Made by a program: the position numbers and the translations under genes. From Arthrobacter sp. zg-Y769 (GTDB lineage Bacteria > Actinomycetota > Actinomycetes > Actinomycetales > Micrococcaceae): a stretch of DNA of 64,000 nucleotides. The DNA lies in contig NZ_JAJJOE010000011.1 of the NCBI RefSeq assembly GCF_020907405.1, forward strand, positions 248,001 through 312,000, read 5' to 3'. The notes beneath the pieces are model-generated. The model worked only from the letters and a program-made list of their open reading frames with translations, was not told the DNA's origin and made no database searches. Shown piece after piece: positions 44,784 to 53,719 of the stretch (position 1 is its first letter; each line of letters starts with the position of its first letter).

Positions 44784-46148
44784 TCAGCCGACCTTCGCCA
44801 GCGCCGAGGCCAAAGCCGTGGTGGAACGGGCCGGATGGAACGGGACCGTGACGGTTTCCCCGCCCCAGGAGCGGATCAGCGCGGCCTCCGGGAGTTGGTC
44901 TTCGCGGTAGTCGCCGCCCTTGACCCAGATGTCCGGCCGCAGCCGCTCCAGCACCGCCGCCGGGGTGTCCTCCTCGAAGACCAGCACCCCGTCCACGCAT
45001 TCCAGGGACTGCAGCAGTTCCGCCCGGTCTTCGGCGCCGATGATCGGGCGCTGCTCGCCCTTGAGCCGGCGGACCGAGTCATCGGAATTGAGGCAGACAA
45101 TCAAACAGTCGCCCAGCCCGCGGGCGGCCAGCAGGGTGCGGGCGTGTCCGGCGTGCAGCAGATCGAAGCAGCCGCCGGTGGCCACCACGGTTCCGCCGCG
45201 CTCCCGGACCCGTGCCACCGCCGCCAGGGCGTCCGGCGGCTCGCCGCCCGGCAGCCGCAGCGGTTCTTCCGCCTCCAGACCGGATACGCCGCCGCCGGCC
45301 AGGAAGGCGGCCGCCGCCTGCACCGCGCCTTCGGCAGCAGCTTGGAGCCCGTCGCCGTCGAGCAGCCGGACGGTGAGGGACGCGGCAAACCGGTCACCGG
45401 CACCGCAGGTGTCGTCGACGGAAATCTTCGGGGCGGGAAGAACCTGCGCAAGGCCCGCCGCGGGGAGGGCCAACGCGCCCTGCGCCCCCATGGTGAGCAC
45501 CACGGACCGGCTTTGCCAGCGGGTCAGCAGCCGTTCGGCCGCGCGCAGTGCCGCCGGAACCCCGCCCGTCGCCTCGTCGGCAGCGGACAGGGCCTCGGCC
45601 AGGTTCGGAGTGACGGCGGCGACGCCGGGCACCGGATCGGACCCGGCCGGATGCGGGTCCCAGACCACGGGAATGCGTTGGGCCAGAGTCTCCAGCAGCG
45701 TCCGGAGGGCCGGATTGGCGGTCAGCCCGCGCCCGTAGTCGGCGACCACCACCGCGTCCGCGCCCGCGACGACGGAGAGCATCTGGGCGGTGACCGCAGG
45801 AACCGGCGCGGGGGAGCAGCCGGAATCGAAGCGGACCACGGCGTGGGTGCCGGCCCGGATCCGGGTTTTCACCGGGGTGGGGGCATCGGACGGGCCGCTG
45901 GTCAGGGGGATGCCGGCCAGCGCGGCCCGCAGCAGTCCGGAAGCGTCGTCGTCGGAGAGCACCGTCACCAGGTGGACCTGCCGGCCGTCCCGCTCCAGCA
46001 TCCGCGCCACCAGGCCCGCCCCGCCGGCCCGGCGGCCGACGTCGTCCACCTCCACCACGGGCACCGGCGCGTCGGGGGAGAGGCGCTGGGCGGAACCGGA
46101 AATGTCCGTATCCAGCAGGACATCGCCGACCACGACTATTCTCTTCAC
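44784..46148 (-). CDS. hldE: Bifunctional HldE-like kinase/adenylyltransferase (cluster B)
   Basis: This 454-residue enzyme has a kinase half (1-300) with GGAGLVARMLERDGRQVHL and DDTCGAGDRFAASL. The nucleotidyltransferase half has ATGGCFDLLHAGHARTL and NSDDSVRRLKGEQRPIIG. It phosphorylates D-glycero-D-manno-heptose 7-phosphate and, after GmhB, joins AMP to make ADP-heptose. It is leaner than the cluster A copy (526 aa) and differs throughout, so the two are not a recent duplication. GTG 46148 overlaps the gmhA stop by GTGA. Confidence 0.92.
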   Translation of the reverse strand: MKRIVVVGDVLLDTDISGSAQRLSPDAPVPVVEVDDVGRRAGGAGLVARMLERDGRQVHLVTVLSDDDASGLLRAALAGIPLTSGPSDAPTPVKTRIRAGTHAVVRFDSGCSPAPVPAVTAQMLSVVAGADAVVVADYGRGLTANPALRTLLETLAQRIPVVWDPHPAGSDPVPGVAAVTPNLAEALSAADEATGGVPAALRAAERLLTRWQSRSVVLTMGAQGALALPAAGLAQVLPAPKISVDDTCGAGDRFAASLTVRLLDGDGLQAAAEGAVQAAAAFLAGGGVSGLEAEEPLRLPGGEPPDALAAVARVRERGGTVVATGGCFDLLHAGHARTLLAARGLGDCLIVCLNSDDSVRRLKGEQRPIIGAEDRAELLQSLECVDGVLVFEEDTPAAVLERLRPDIWVKGGDYREDQLPEAALIRSWGGETVTVPFHPARSTTALASALAKVG

Positions 46149-46771
46149 GGTGTTCCTCCTGCATCGGTGCGCCGCGCGACCTCGGCGTCGAAGGACCGGC
46201 AGAGCGCATGCAGGGCCACCAGATGGGCCTCCTGTGCATTGGCTGCCGGCGCGTCAATGGCGATGAAGTCCTCGCACGCCGCCGCGAGGGGGTTCGGTGC
46301 CCGGCCGGTCAAGGCCCAGGTGCGCAGCCCCGCCCCGTGCGCGGCCTGCACGGCGGCGAGCAGGTTGGGGCTGGCGCCGCTGGTGGAGAAGAGGATCAGG
46401 ACGTCCCCGGGCCTGCCGTGGCCCTGCACCTGCCGGGCGTAGAGCTGCTCGAAGCCGTAATCGTTGGCGATTGCGGTCACCGCTGAGGTCTCCGCATGCA
46501 GGGCGATGGCGGAAAACGGCCGGCGCTCGCCATCGAACCGTCCCACAAGTTCGGCGCTCAGATGCTGGGCTTCGGCGGCGGACCCGCCGTTTCCCGCGGT
46601 CAGCAGCCGGTGCCCGGCCAGCAGGCGGACCGCCAGCTCGATGCCCCACTGCGTCAGGTGTCCGGCCTGCCGCTGGACGGAGAGCAGGGCGGGCTGCGCA
46701 TGGGCGAGATGGTCCAGCACTGCCTGCTCCGGTCCGGAGACGGGCGCGGTTACCGGTGATTCGATGCTCAC
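46145..46771 (-). CDS. gmhA: Sedoheptulose-7-phosphate isomerase
   Basis: This 208-residue SIS-domain protein starts the heptose pathway by turning sedoheptulose 7-phosphate into D-glycero-D-manno-heptose 7-phosphate. The family motif AGNGGSAAEAQHLSAELVGRF lies near residue 57, with HAETSAVTAIANDYGFEQLYARQV (catalytic Glu and Asp region) and STSGASPNLLAA (phosphosugar site). GTG 46771 overlaps the GT4 stop by GTGA, and hldE overlaps its own stop, so synthesis is coupled. Confidence 0.93.
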   Translation of the reverse strand: MSIESPVTAPVSGPEQAVLDHLAHAQPALLSVQRQAGHLTQWGIELAVRLLAGHRLLTAGNGGSAAEAQHLSAELVGRFDGERRPFSAIALHAETSAVTAIANDYGFEQLYARQVQGHGRPGDVLILFSTSGASPNLLAAVQAAHGAGLRTWALTGRAPNPLAAACEDFIAIDAPAANAQEAHLVALHALCRSFDAEVARRTDAGGTP

Positions 46772-48024
46772 AGTGCCTTTCCTCCCAGCGGCTGCAGCCG
46801 GGACGGCCGGGCCGTGACCCCCAGGGCGAGCTGATACGCCTTCTCCGTGTCCAGCGCCACCCGGTCCCACGAGTAACGCGCGGAGGCGCGCTGCTTCCCC
46901 GCCGTGCCCAGCCGCCGGGCGTAGCGGGGATTCTGCAGTAGTTCCGAGAGCGCCGAGGCCAGCGCAGTCGAATCCCGGGGCGGCACATGCAGCCCGGTCT
47001 TGCCGTGGACCACCGTGTCAATCAGTCCGCCCACCGCCGAGGCCACCACCGGCACGGCACACGCCATCGCTTCCAGCGGAACGATGCCGAAGGGCTCGTA
47101 CCAGGGCGCGCACACCACCGCGTCGGCGCTGCGCAGCACGGCGGGCATTTGTTCGCGCGGCACCTGTCCGCGCAGCAGCACCCGGTCCGCTACGCCCAGC
47201 GAGCGGGCGAGGGCCAGCAGCCGCCGGGCCTCGGGGTCCGTTTCCAGGCCGGCGCTGTCGCTGGAACCGCCGACGATCAGCAGTTCCACATCGTCCAGGC
47301 CCTCGTCCCGCAGCAGGGCGAGGGCGCGGATGGCCAGATCCACACCCTTGCGCGGCACCAGGCGTCCGACGGCGGCAATCCGGTGCCGCCGTCCGCGCGG
47401 TTCCGCCGGCCCCTCGGAGGAGAAGAGGGACAGGTCCACCCCGCAGGGGGCAATGGAAATCCGGCTGCCGGGCACCCCGATGGCCTTGAGTTCAAAGACT
47501 TCATCCGAACAGGTGGCCAGCACCCGGTCCGCCCGCCGGCCCACGGAGGGCTCCAGCCATTCCCGTTCCGGCGGGGACGTGTCCTCGGCGCCTTGATGCC
47601 GCTTCTTTACGGTGCCCAGTGCGTGGAAGGTGTGGACCACCGGCACGCCCTCTTCCCCTGCGCTGCGGGCGGCCTCCAGTGCGGCCAGGCCGGACATCCA
47701 GAAGTGGGAGTGCACGACGTCGGGCGGTTCGGCTCCCCAGTCGGCAAGGACGCCGTCGGCCAGCTGCCCCATGTACGGCAGCAGGTCATCCTTGGGCAGC
47801 GGCAGGGCGGGCCCGGCGGTTACATGCACCACCTCCAGGCCGTCCTGGACCTGCACCCGGTCCGGCAGGCCGGGATCGTCCCGCCTCGTGTACACCTGAA
47901 CGGTGTGGCCACGGGCCGCCAGCGCCACGGAGAGCGCGGCCACATGCACGTTCTGGCCGCCGGCATCCACTCCGCCCAGTGCGGCCAGCGGACTTGCGTG
48001 TTCGGACACCATTGAGATTTTCAC
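46768..48024 (-). CDS. Family 4 glycosyltransferase (MshA-like fold)
   Basis: This 418-residue GT-B enzyme begins VKISMVSEHASPLAALGGVDAGGQNVHVAAL. GGVDAGGQNVHV is typical of MshA/sucrose-synthase-like GT4 proteins. The C-terminal donor site has GRLVPRKGVD and the EX7E motif in YEPFGIVPLEAMACAVPVVA. GTG 48024 with GGAGG upstream overlaps the previous stop (GTGA). It probably adds a sugar in the heptose-containing glycan. The donor may be ADP- or UDP-linked. Confidence 0.9.
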   Translation of the reverse strand: MKISMVSEHASPLAALGGVDAGGQNVHVAALSVALAARGHTVQVYTRRDDPGLPDRVQVQDGLEVVHVTAGPALPLPKDDLLPYMGQLADGVLADWGAEPPDVVHSHFWMSGLAALEAARSAGEEGVPVVHTFHALGTVKKRHQGAEDTSPPEREWLEPSVGRRADRVLATCSDEVFELKAIGVPGSRISIAPCGVDLSLFSSEGPAEPRGRRHRIAAVGRLVPRKGVDLAIRALALLRDEGLDDVELLIVGGSSDSAGLETDPEARRLLALARSLGVADRVLLRGQVPREQMPAVLRSADAVVCAPWYEPFGIVPLEAMACAVPVVASAVGGLIDTVVHGKTGLHVPPRDSTALASALSELLQNPRYARRLGTAGKQRASARYSWDRVALDTEKAYQLALGVTARPSRLQPLGGKAL

Positions 48025-49049
48025 AGCTGTCCCCCTCCTGTTGATGCCGGTGCGGGTTCCGCCGCCGCAGGCAGCGGCGGGGCGGAAACCGTCTCTGTCA
48101 GCAGTTCCGCAAAGAGTTCGTCCCAATCGGCCAGGAACCGGCCCAGCCCGTACCGGGCCAGCGCTGCCCCGCGGGCGGCCCGGCCGCAGGTGCGTGCCTG
48201 CTCCGGTTCCGCGAGGAACATCCGCGCGGCCCGGAGCAGTTCCTCGGGATCATTGCTGAGCACTCCAGCCTCCGGCGGGACCGCCCGTGCGGCCTCAGTG
48301 GTGGCAAGGGCCACCACCGGCAGGCCCAGGTGCATGGCTTCGAGCAGGGACAGGCCCAGCGAGGTCCAACGCATGGGGTGCAGGTACGCCCGACAGCCGG
48401 CCAGTTCCCGGTGCAGCCGGGCCACGGGCAGGTCCCCGTGGATCAGCAGCCCGTCCCCGCCCGGCACTCCGGGCAGCTGGTCGGTGCCGAGGCCGAATAC
48501 TTCCAGCGGTGCCGTCCGGGCGAATGCCGGCAGCAGGTCGGTGCCTGCGACCCGCCCGCGGCGGACCGGCTCGTTCACCACCACCCCCAGATGCGGACGC
48601 TCCCCGGTGTAGAGGTAGCCCGGATCGGGAATGCCGTGTTCGATCACGCGTACCGGTGCCTTGCCGTTGTCCCAGAACAGGCGGTTGAAGTGCGTGACAT
48701 GCACAATCGGAATATCGGACTGGTCGGCCAGCGGATGCCGGGTTTCCGGCACGCTGCCGCGTGGAGTGTTGTGTTCCAGGTACACCGCGGGAAGATCGCG
48801 GCCCGGCCGGCGCCCGAGCAGGCGGACGCAGGCCTCAATCTCTTCGGGCCGCTGCAGCACGACGGCGTCGATCTGCTGGGCGCGCAGATCTTCCACCGCG
48901 ACTTCCACGGCGGCTTCCGGCCACCTCCGCCCGCCGCGTCCCAGCCCCCAGCCGTCCCGGGCAGGGGTGGCCGGCAGCAGATACCGGTGGGCCCCCCGGA
49001 CAAACGCCTCCATCCAGCCGCCGTGCACGTGCCACAGCAAAATCCTCAT
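48021..49049 (-). CDS. GT-B glycosyltransferase (GT4/GT1-like)
   Basis: This 342-residue protein starts MRILLWHVHGGW and has YLEHNTPRGSVPETRHPLADQ near residue 95. The C-terminal region CRAYLHPMRWTSLGLSLLEAMHLGLPVVALATTEA has a variant EX7E-type motif where the first Glu is Ser-Leu-Gly, as in several family members. It overlaps the GT9 gene by ATGA at its start and the GT4 gene at its end. Substrate unknown. Confidence 0.88.
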   Translation of the reverse strand: MRILLWHVHGGWMEAFVRGAHRYLLPATPARDGWGLGRGGRRWPEAAVEVAVEDLRAQQIDAVVLQRPEEIEACVRLLGRRPGRDLPAVYLEHNTPRGSVPETRHPLADQSDIPIVHVTHFNRLFWDNGKAPVRVIEHGIPDPGYLYTGERPHLGVVVNEPVRRGRVAGTDLLPAFARTAPLEVFGLGTDQLPGVPGGDGLLIHGDLPVARLHRELAGCRAYLHPMRWTSLGLSLLEAMHLGLPVVALATTEAARAVPPEAGVLSNDPEELLRAARMFLAEPEQARTCGRAARGAALARYGLGRFLADWDELFAELLTETVSAPPLPAAAEPAPASTGGGQL

Positions 49050-50107
49050 CGGCTCCTCATTTCACGGTGCGTCTGCAGTGACGGCACGCCGGTGACCAGG
49101 CGTTGGACCGCCTCCACCACCTGTTCGGGCGAGACGCCGGACAGGCAGGGATGCCCGGGGACCGGGCAGGTCCTGGCGCGGGTTCCGCCGCAGGCGGCGT
49201 GCTGGTCGCCCAGCAGCTCCAGCGGAACGCGATAGGGTGCCCAGCGGATGGCGGGCACCACGGGAGCGAAAAGGCTCACTACCGGGGTGCCAACCGCGGC
49301 TGCGAGATGGGCCGGTCCGGTATTGCCGACAACCACCGCGTCCGCCCCGGCCAGGACGGCCGCCAAAGCCGCCAGATCGGTCCGTCCGCCAAGGTCCAGG
49401 CCGGCCACGGCCGCTACGGTGGCGGTCAGCTCCTTCTCACCCGGCCCGCCGGTGACCACCACGCGGAAACCGGCTGCGGTGAGCAGCTCGACGGCGGCGG
49501 CATGGTGCAGGGCGGGCCACGCCCGTGCCGACACGGCAGCGCCCGGATGCACCACGACGTAGGGGTCGGTGCCCACCAGATGGGAGACATCGGGCAGCGG
49601 ACCCAGCTGCAGCCGGCCGTCGTCGCCGGCAGGAAGCGCAAAACCTGCGGCAGCCGCGATCCGCAGCGCACGTTCGGCCTCGGGCTGGTCTTCGGGGAAG
49701 TCCTCCCCGGGCTTCAGCCGGTGGGTCAGCAGGGCACCGGCGTAATCCGTGGATGCCGCGGTGATGGTGCGGATCCCGGCTTCCCGGAGCAGCAGTGCCA
49801 GCGGCAGCGGGGACTGGTGGTAGGACGTGAGGATTACCGCTTCCTCGGTCCGGGCGGACCGGACCATTCCCAGCAGTGCAGCAAGCAGGCCGCGGGAAGG
49901 TTCCGGGGCCGGGTTCAGGATCCAGGGACAGGACCACTCCAGCACCTGCGAGACACCGGGAAGCAGCCGTCCGGCGGCCGCACCCTGCGGACCGCACAAC
50001 AGGACCACTTCCACACCCCGGGCCGCCGCCATTGCCCGGACGGCTGGTCCCGCCAGCAGGACGTCCCCGGCGCCGTCGAGCCGGGCCACCAGTATCCGGC
50101 GGCTCAT
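49046..50107 (-). CDS. Family 9 glycosyltransferase (heptosyltransferase-like)
   Basis: This 353-residue protein has the GT9 start ILVARLDGAGDVLLAGPAVRAMA, YVVVHPGAAVSARAWPA, and the donor motif VVGNTGPAHLAAAVGTPVVSLFAP. A Cys-containing tail CGGTRARTCPVPGHPC is shared in type with GT9 members of this group. It sits between gmhB and the GT genes with 4-bp overlaps on both sides. GT9 enzymes use ADP-heptose, which fits the pathway genes around it. The acceptor is not LPS in this organism, so it must be a different glycan. Confidence 0.92.
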   Translation of the reverse strand: MSRRILVARLDGAGDVLLAGPAVRAMAAARGVEVVLLCGPQGAAAGRLLPGVSQVLEWSCPWILNPAPEPSRGLLAALLGMVRSARTEEAVILTSYHQSPLPLALLLREAGIRTITAASTDYAGALLTHRLKPGEDFPEDQPEAERALRIAAAAGFALPAGDDGRLQLGPLPDVSHLVGTDPYVVVHPGAAVSARAWPALHHAAAVELLTAAGFRVVVTGGPGEKELTATVAAVAGLDLGGRTDLAALAAVLAGADAVVVGNTGPAHLAAAVGTPVVSLFAPVVPAIRWAPYRVPLELLGDQHAACGGTRARTCPVPGHPCLSGVSPEQVVEAVQRLVTGVPSLQTHREMRSR

Positions 50108-50637
50108 CTGCTGCCCCACAGCAGGTCCACGGCCCCCGCCAGATCGCGCGCCACGAGCGGGGCCGCGGCGGTTTCAGCGGGGCGGGTGGCGGCGGTGGGC
50201 ACCAACACCCCGCGTGACCCCGCGGCGGCTGCGGCTTTCACATCGGCACCAATGTCGCCGATGACGGCTACTTCCACGGGATCGAGCCCCAGGCGGCGGC
50301 TGGCCCGCAGCACCAGGCCGGGCATCGGCTTGCGGCAAACGCAGCCGTAGCCGGGAGCATGCGGACAAATTTCCCAGATATCGAACGGGCCCAGCAGGTC
50401 TTCGACCGCCGCATTGACCTTCGCCACCTCTTCGGCGGACAGGATTCCGCGGCCGATGCCGGACTGGTTGGTGACTACGCCTACGGGAATGCCTGAACGC
50501 CGGAGCCCGGCCAGCACCTCGGCTGCACCGGGCATGGGCCGCACCTTCGTCGGATCCGCGTTGTAGGGCACGTCAACAATCAGCGTGCCGTCCCGGTCGA
50601 ACAGGACGGCACGCGGCGGCGACGGCAAAAATTCCAT
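50104..50637 (-). CDS. gmhB: D-glycero-D-manno-heptose-1,7-bisphosphate 7-phosphatase
   Basis: This 177-residue HAD phosphatase has the DxD nucleophile in LFDRDGTLIVDVPYN, VTNQSGIGRGI, and the GmhB-specific zinc loop CPHAPGYGCVCRKP near residue 90. IGDIGADVKAA carries the last acidic pair. It removes the 7-phosphate between the two HldE steps. It is first in the coupled operon gmhB-GT9-GT-GT4-gmhA-hldE-SDR, divergent from a further GT9 gene 138 bp away. Confidence 0.93.
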   Translation of the reverse strand: MEFLPSPPRAVLFDRDGTLIVDVPYNADPTKVRPMPGAAEVLAGLRRSGIPVGVVTNQSGIGRGILSAEEVAKVNAAVEDLLGPFDIWEICPHAPGYGCVCRKPMPGLVLRASRRLGLDPVEVAVIGDIGADVKAAAAAGSRGVLVPTAATRPAETAAAPLVARDLAGAVDLLWGSR

Positions 50638-50775
50638 ACCGCATCTGTTCCCCGCCCGGCGGGAAGCTAAACATCCCGCCGGTCACTTCTTGGCCGGCCT
50701 GCACTGCCGCCCCACCTGTATCGAAGGCGCGCAGGGTTCTGGCAGGATATGCACCCGACCGAAAGGAAGCCGCCC

Positions 50776-51714
50776 ATGCCGCAAATGGCCAGTCGTCCCG
50801 AGCTGTTGGTGCTGCGTGCCCTGAAACTGGGGGATCTCCTGGTTGCGGTTCCGGCGCTGAAGGCCCTGCGGCGCCGGTTTCCCGGGCACCGCATCCGGTA
50901 TGCGGCGCAGGAGTGGCTGCGCCCCATCCTGCCGCTTACCGGCGCGGTGGATGATCTGCTTCCCCTGCACGGCCTCGATGTGCCCATCCCCCTGGAGCCC
51001 GGACAGATCGACATTGCGGTAAACCTGCACGGCCGCGGTCCGGAGAGCTGCGGCCGGCTGGAGGTGCTGCAGCCCTCCCGTCTTATCGGACACGCCGGAC
51101 CCGGGTGGGACGGTCCGCCATGGAAGGACGGCGTGCACGAACGTGAGCGGTGGGCGGGACTACTGTCCTGGCACGGGATCCCCGCCGATCCGCTGGATTA
51201 CCGCCTGGACCCGCCGCCGGCGGCGGCAAATACCCCGGAAACGGTGGTGATCCATGTGGGCGCGGCGTACGGCAGCCGGTTGTGGCCCGCAGACCGGTTT
51301 GCCGACGTCGCCCGTGAACTGGCCGCCGTCGGCGCTCCGGTTCTCTTCACCGGCAGCGGAGGTGAACGCCCGCGGGCGCTCGCCGTGGCCGACGCCGCCG
51401 GGCTGGGTGCGGAGTGCGTCGTGGCAGGCGAGCAGCGCCTGGACGCGTTTGCCGCGGTAATTTCCCGGGCCCGGCTGGTGATCTCCGCCGATACGGGTGC
51501 CGCGCATCTCGCGTCAGCCTACGCCCGGCCGTCGGTGGTCCTGTTCGGCCCGGCGCCGGTCAGCGAATGGGGCCCTCCTCCGGGCCCGCACATCGCGCTG
51601 ACCGACGGGAGCCGGCGCCGGGGTGACACCTTCGCTCCGGACCCTGACCCCGCGCTGCTGGCGGTCACGGTGGAGGACGTCCTGGCCGCCGTCGGGAAGC
51701 TGGACGCGCTTTAG
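50776..51714 (+). CDS. Family 9 glycosyltransferase (heptosyltransferase-like), divergent
   Basis: This 312-residue GT9 protein has VLRALKLGDLLVAVPALKAL at the start, VVIHVGAAYGSRLWPADRFADVA and the donor motif ISADTGAAHLASAYARPSVVLFGPA. ATG 50776 follows GAAAGGAAG, the same RBS type as the GT9 gene at 26058. It faces gmhB from the other side of a shared promoter region and converges on the LD-carboxypeptidase, the two stops overlapping as TTAG. It probably adds heptose to the same glycan. Confidence 0.9.
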   Translation: MPQMASRPELLVLRALKLGDLLVAVPALKALRRRFPGHRIRYAAQEWLRPILPLTGAVDDLLPLHGLDVPIPLEPGQIDIAVNLHGRGPESCGRLEVLQPSRLIGHAGPGWDGPPWKDGVHERERWAGLLSWHGIPADPLDYRLDPPPAAANTPETVVIHVGAAYGSRLWPADRFADVARELAAVGAPVLFTGSGGERPRALAVADAAGLGAECVVAGEQRLDAFAAVISRARLVISADTGAAHLASAYARPSVVLFGPAPVSEWGPPPGPHIALTDGSRRRGDTFAPDPDPALLAVTVEDVLAAVGKLDAL

Positions 51715-52754
51715 CTGTCGCTAAGGCGCAGCCTGGCGCCGGATTCATCCACCGCCAGTTCCACCCGGCCGCCGATGGGCAGGGTCAGCTGCGGCTGGGT
51801 GTGTCCGAAATCCACGTTGGCCAGGACCGGCAGCCCGGCCAGGGCAGGCTGGGCCGCGATTTCCTGCAGGTGCGCCCGGGTGATGCCGCTTGAACGCTGG
51901 AACCTGCCGATGACCAGGCCCTGTATATCTTCCGCGTCGGGCAGCTGGAGCAGGGACGTGAGGTCACGGGCGAAGGTGCTGGGATCGGTGGAGGCATCGT
52001 CTTCCAGCATCAGTACGCTGCCGGCCAGCGGAGGCATCTGCGCAGTGCCCTGCAGGAGGTTCAGTGTGCACAGGTTGCCGCCGATAATACGGCCGGACGC
52101 GTTCCCCTGCTGCAGGGGCCACCATCCTTCCCCCGGCTGGGGACTGCGGTTGTCCTGATCCAGGAACCAGGCATCGTCGGTCCACTCGGGGGAGGGGGCC
52201 AGCTCCATCCGATAGCCGTCAACCAAGGCGTCCACAAACCACTGCTGTGTTAGCTCAAGGTGGTCCCGCATGCCGAAGGTGGACCAATGCGGACCGGAGT
52301 AGGTGACCAGGCCGGTGCGGGCGAAAATCGCGTTCTGCAGCGCCGTAATGTCGGAATATCCGCACAGGATCTTCGGATTGGCCGCAATCAGGTCCCAGTC
52401 CAGGTAGGGGAGCAGTTCGTTGCTGTTGAAGCCGCCGATGACGGTGAGAATCCCTTTGACCGCCGGATCGGCAAACGCGTCATGCAGGTCCGCGACGCGG
52501 GAGGCGACCGAGGTGGAGTCGAAGATGTCGCGCTCATCCACATGGCGTCCGTAGGAAAGCCGCAGGCCCAGGTCGGCGAAACGGCGCTCGATGAGTGCGC
52601 TGTGGTCGTGTTCGGCGACCATGGCGCGGCTGGCCGCAGGGGCAATGACGCGCAGCAGGTCGCCCTTGGCCAGTTTCGGCGGGACGGTGATCGAGGGGAC
52701 TGTATTGTCCGGAGTATTGTCCGGAGCATTGTCCGGAGCGGGGGCAGAATCCAT
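51711..52754 (-). CDS. LD-carboxypeptidase (peptidase family S66)
   Basis: This 347-residue protein matches S66 serine peptidases (LdcA/MccF): AKGDLLRVIAPAASRAM near residue 30, LTVIGGFNSNELLPYLD near 100, CGYSDITALQNAIF with the catalytic Ser near 120, and C-terminal VLANVDFGHTQPQLTLPIGG with the His. Family members cleave L,D bonds in muropeptides or microcin C-type toxins. ATG 52754 was chosen. The N-terminal 18 residues are a Thr/Asn/Pro repeat from three 12-bp DNA repeats. Confidence 0.9.
   Translation of the reverse strand: MDSAPAPDNAPDNTPDNTVPSITVPPKLAKGDLLRVIAPAASRAMVAEHDHSALIERRFADLGLRLSYGRHVDERDIFDSTSVASRVADLHDAFADPAVKGILTVIGGFNSNELLPYLDWDLIAANPKILCGYSDITALQNAIFARTGLVTYSGPHWSTFGMRDHLELTQQWFVDALVDGYRMELAPSPEWTDDAWFLDQDNRSPQPGEGWWPLQQGNASGRIIGGNLCTLNLLQGTAQMPPLAGSVLMLEDDASTDPSTFARDLTSLLQLPDAEDIQGLVIGRFQRSSGITRAHLQEIAAQPALAGLPVLANVDFGHTQPQLTLPIGGRVELAVDESGARLRLSDS
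52704..52739. repeat. Three 12-bp tandem repeats at the 5' end of the LD-carboxypeptidase gene
   Basis: The unit ATTGTCCGGAG(T/C) occurs three times, encoding P-D-N-T/A-type tetrapeptides before the folded domain. It is a likely slippage product and should not affect the active site. Confidence 0.85.
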
Positions 52755-52819
52755 GGTGGAACGATAGCAAGGCAGCGGGCGGTATCCGGGCAGGAGCGGT
52801 CCGGCGGGGATTCGCCGGT

Positions 52820-53617
52820 TCAAGCGGTTGCGGCGCCGCTGGCCGCAGGGCCTGACGTCCGGGCCGCCGGGGTGGCTGAAGCGTCCAGCAACTCATGTTG
52901 CAGCCGCACCAGGATCCTGGCCAGGCCACGGGAAACCTGCATCTGGGTCATGCCCAGCCGCTCTCCGATAGCCTGCTGGGATTCCTCGTGGAAATACCTA
53001 AGGAACAGTAATTCCTTGTCCTGGGCGCTCAGGCCGCGGACAGCGCGGCGGAGCATGGCAAGGTTCTCGGCCCGCTCCAGCCGTCCGTCGGCTACGGCCC
53101 ACTGTTCCGCGCCGGTGTCCTCGAGTGCTTCCAGGGACTCGGGGCGAAGGCTGCTCTGGCAGTTCAAGGCTTCCGACACGGCTTTCGTGGGAACCCCCAG
53201 GGCCTCGGACAATTCCCGGAGTGTTGGCTCGCGTCCCAGCGTCTGCAGGAGTTCCGGCTGAAGCCTGGCAATGGAGGTCCGCAGATCCTGGAGCTGCCGG
53301 GGCGGCCGGATTACCCATGAGTGATCCCGGAGGTACCGCTTGAGCTCTCCCTGGACGGTGGGAACCGCGAAGGCGGGAAAATGCGGGCCGACAGCCGGGT
53401 CAAAACGTCGAACCGCCTTGATAAGTCCCAGATAGGCGACCTGCCGCAGGTCGGCCAGCTCGCGCCCTCTTCCCGCGTAGGAGGCGGCAGCCGTTTCCGC
53501 GATTTCGCGGTACCGGAGGACGAGTTCGTTGTGCAGCGCCTGCTGCAGGTCGCCGCGTGCCTGGCGGGCCTTTTCAAACGGAAGCAGGGAGGACGGAACA
53601 CTGGAGAAAGCGCTCAT
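52820..53617 (-). CDS. SigB/SigF-family RNA polymerase sigma factor
   Basis: This 265-residue group 3 sigma factor has region 2 (ELVLRYREIAETAAASYAGRGRELADLRQVAYLGLIKAVRRFDP), region 3 (LREL-SEALGVPTKAV) and region 4 (LSAQDKELLFLRYFHEESQQAIGERLGMTQMQVSR). It resembles general-stress or sporulation-type SigB/SigF proteins of actinobacteria. No anti-sigma (RsbW) or anti-anti-sigma gene is adjacent, which is unusual for this class. It converges on nothing and ends 66 bp before the LD-carboxypeptidase start. Confidence 0.9.
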   Translation of the reverse strand: MSAFSSVPSSLLPFEKARQARGDLQQALHNELVLRYREIAETAAASYAGRGRELADLRQVAYLGLIKAVRRFDPAVGPHFPAFAVPTVQGELKRYLRDHSWVIRPPRQLQDLRTSIARLQPELLQTLGREPTLRELSEALGVPTKAVSEALNCQSSLRPESLEALEDTGAEQWAVADGRLERAENLAMLRRAVRGLSAQDKELLFLRYFHEESQQAIGERLGMTQMQVSRGLARILVRLQHELLDASATPAARTSGPAASGAATA

Positions 53618-53719
53618 GAGCGGCAGGTGTTTTCAGCAGCAGGTTCGGCCCGCTACTGGACCGCCTGATCAGGACACCAGAGCGCTTACGGGTTATCAAT
53701 AGTCCGGACCACTTGTTTG

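Noticed and set aside
43914-46442. An 842-codon open frame on the plus strand across cluster B
   Set aside because: It is antisense to SDR, hldE and gmhA, has Arg/Gly/Pro/Ala-biased composition without domains, and arises from the high GC third positions of the real genes.
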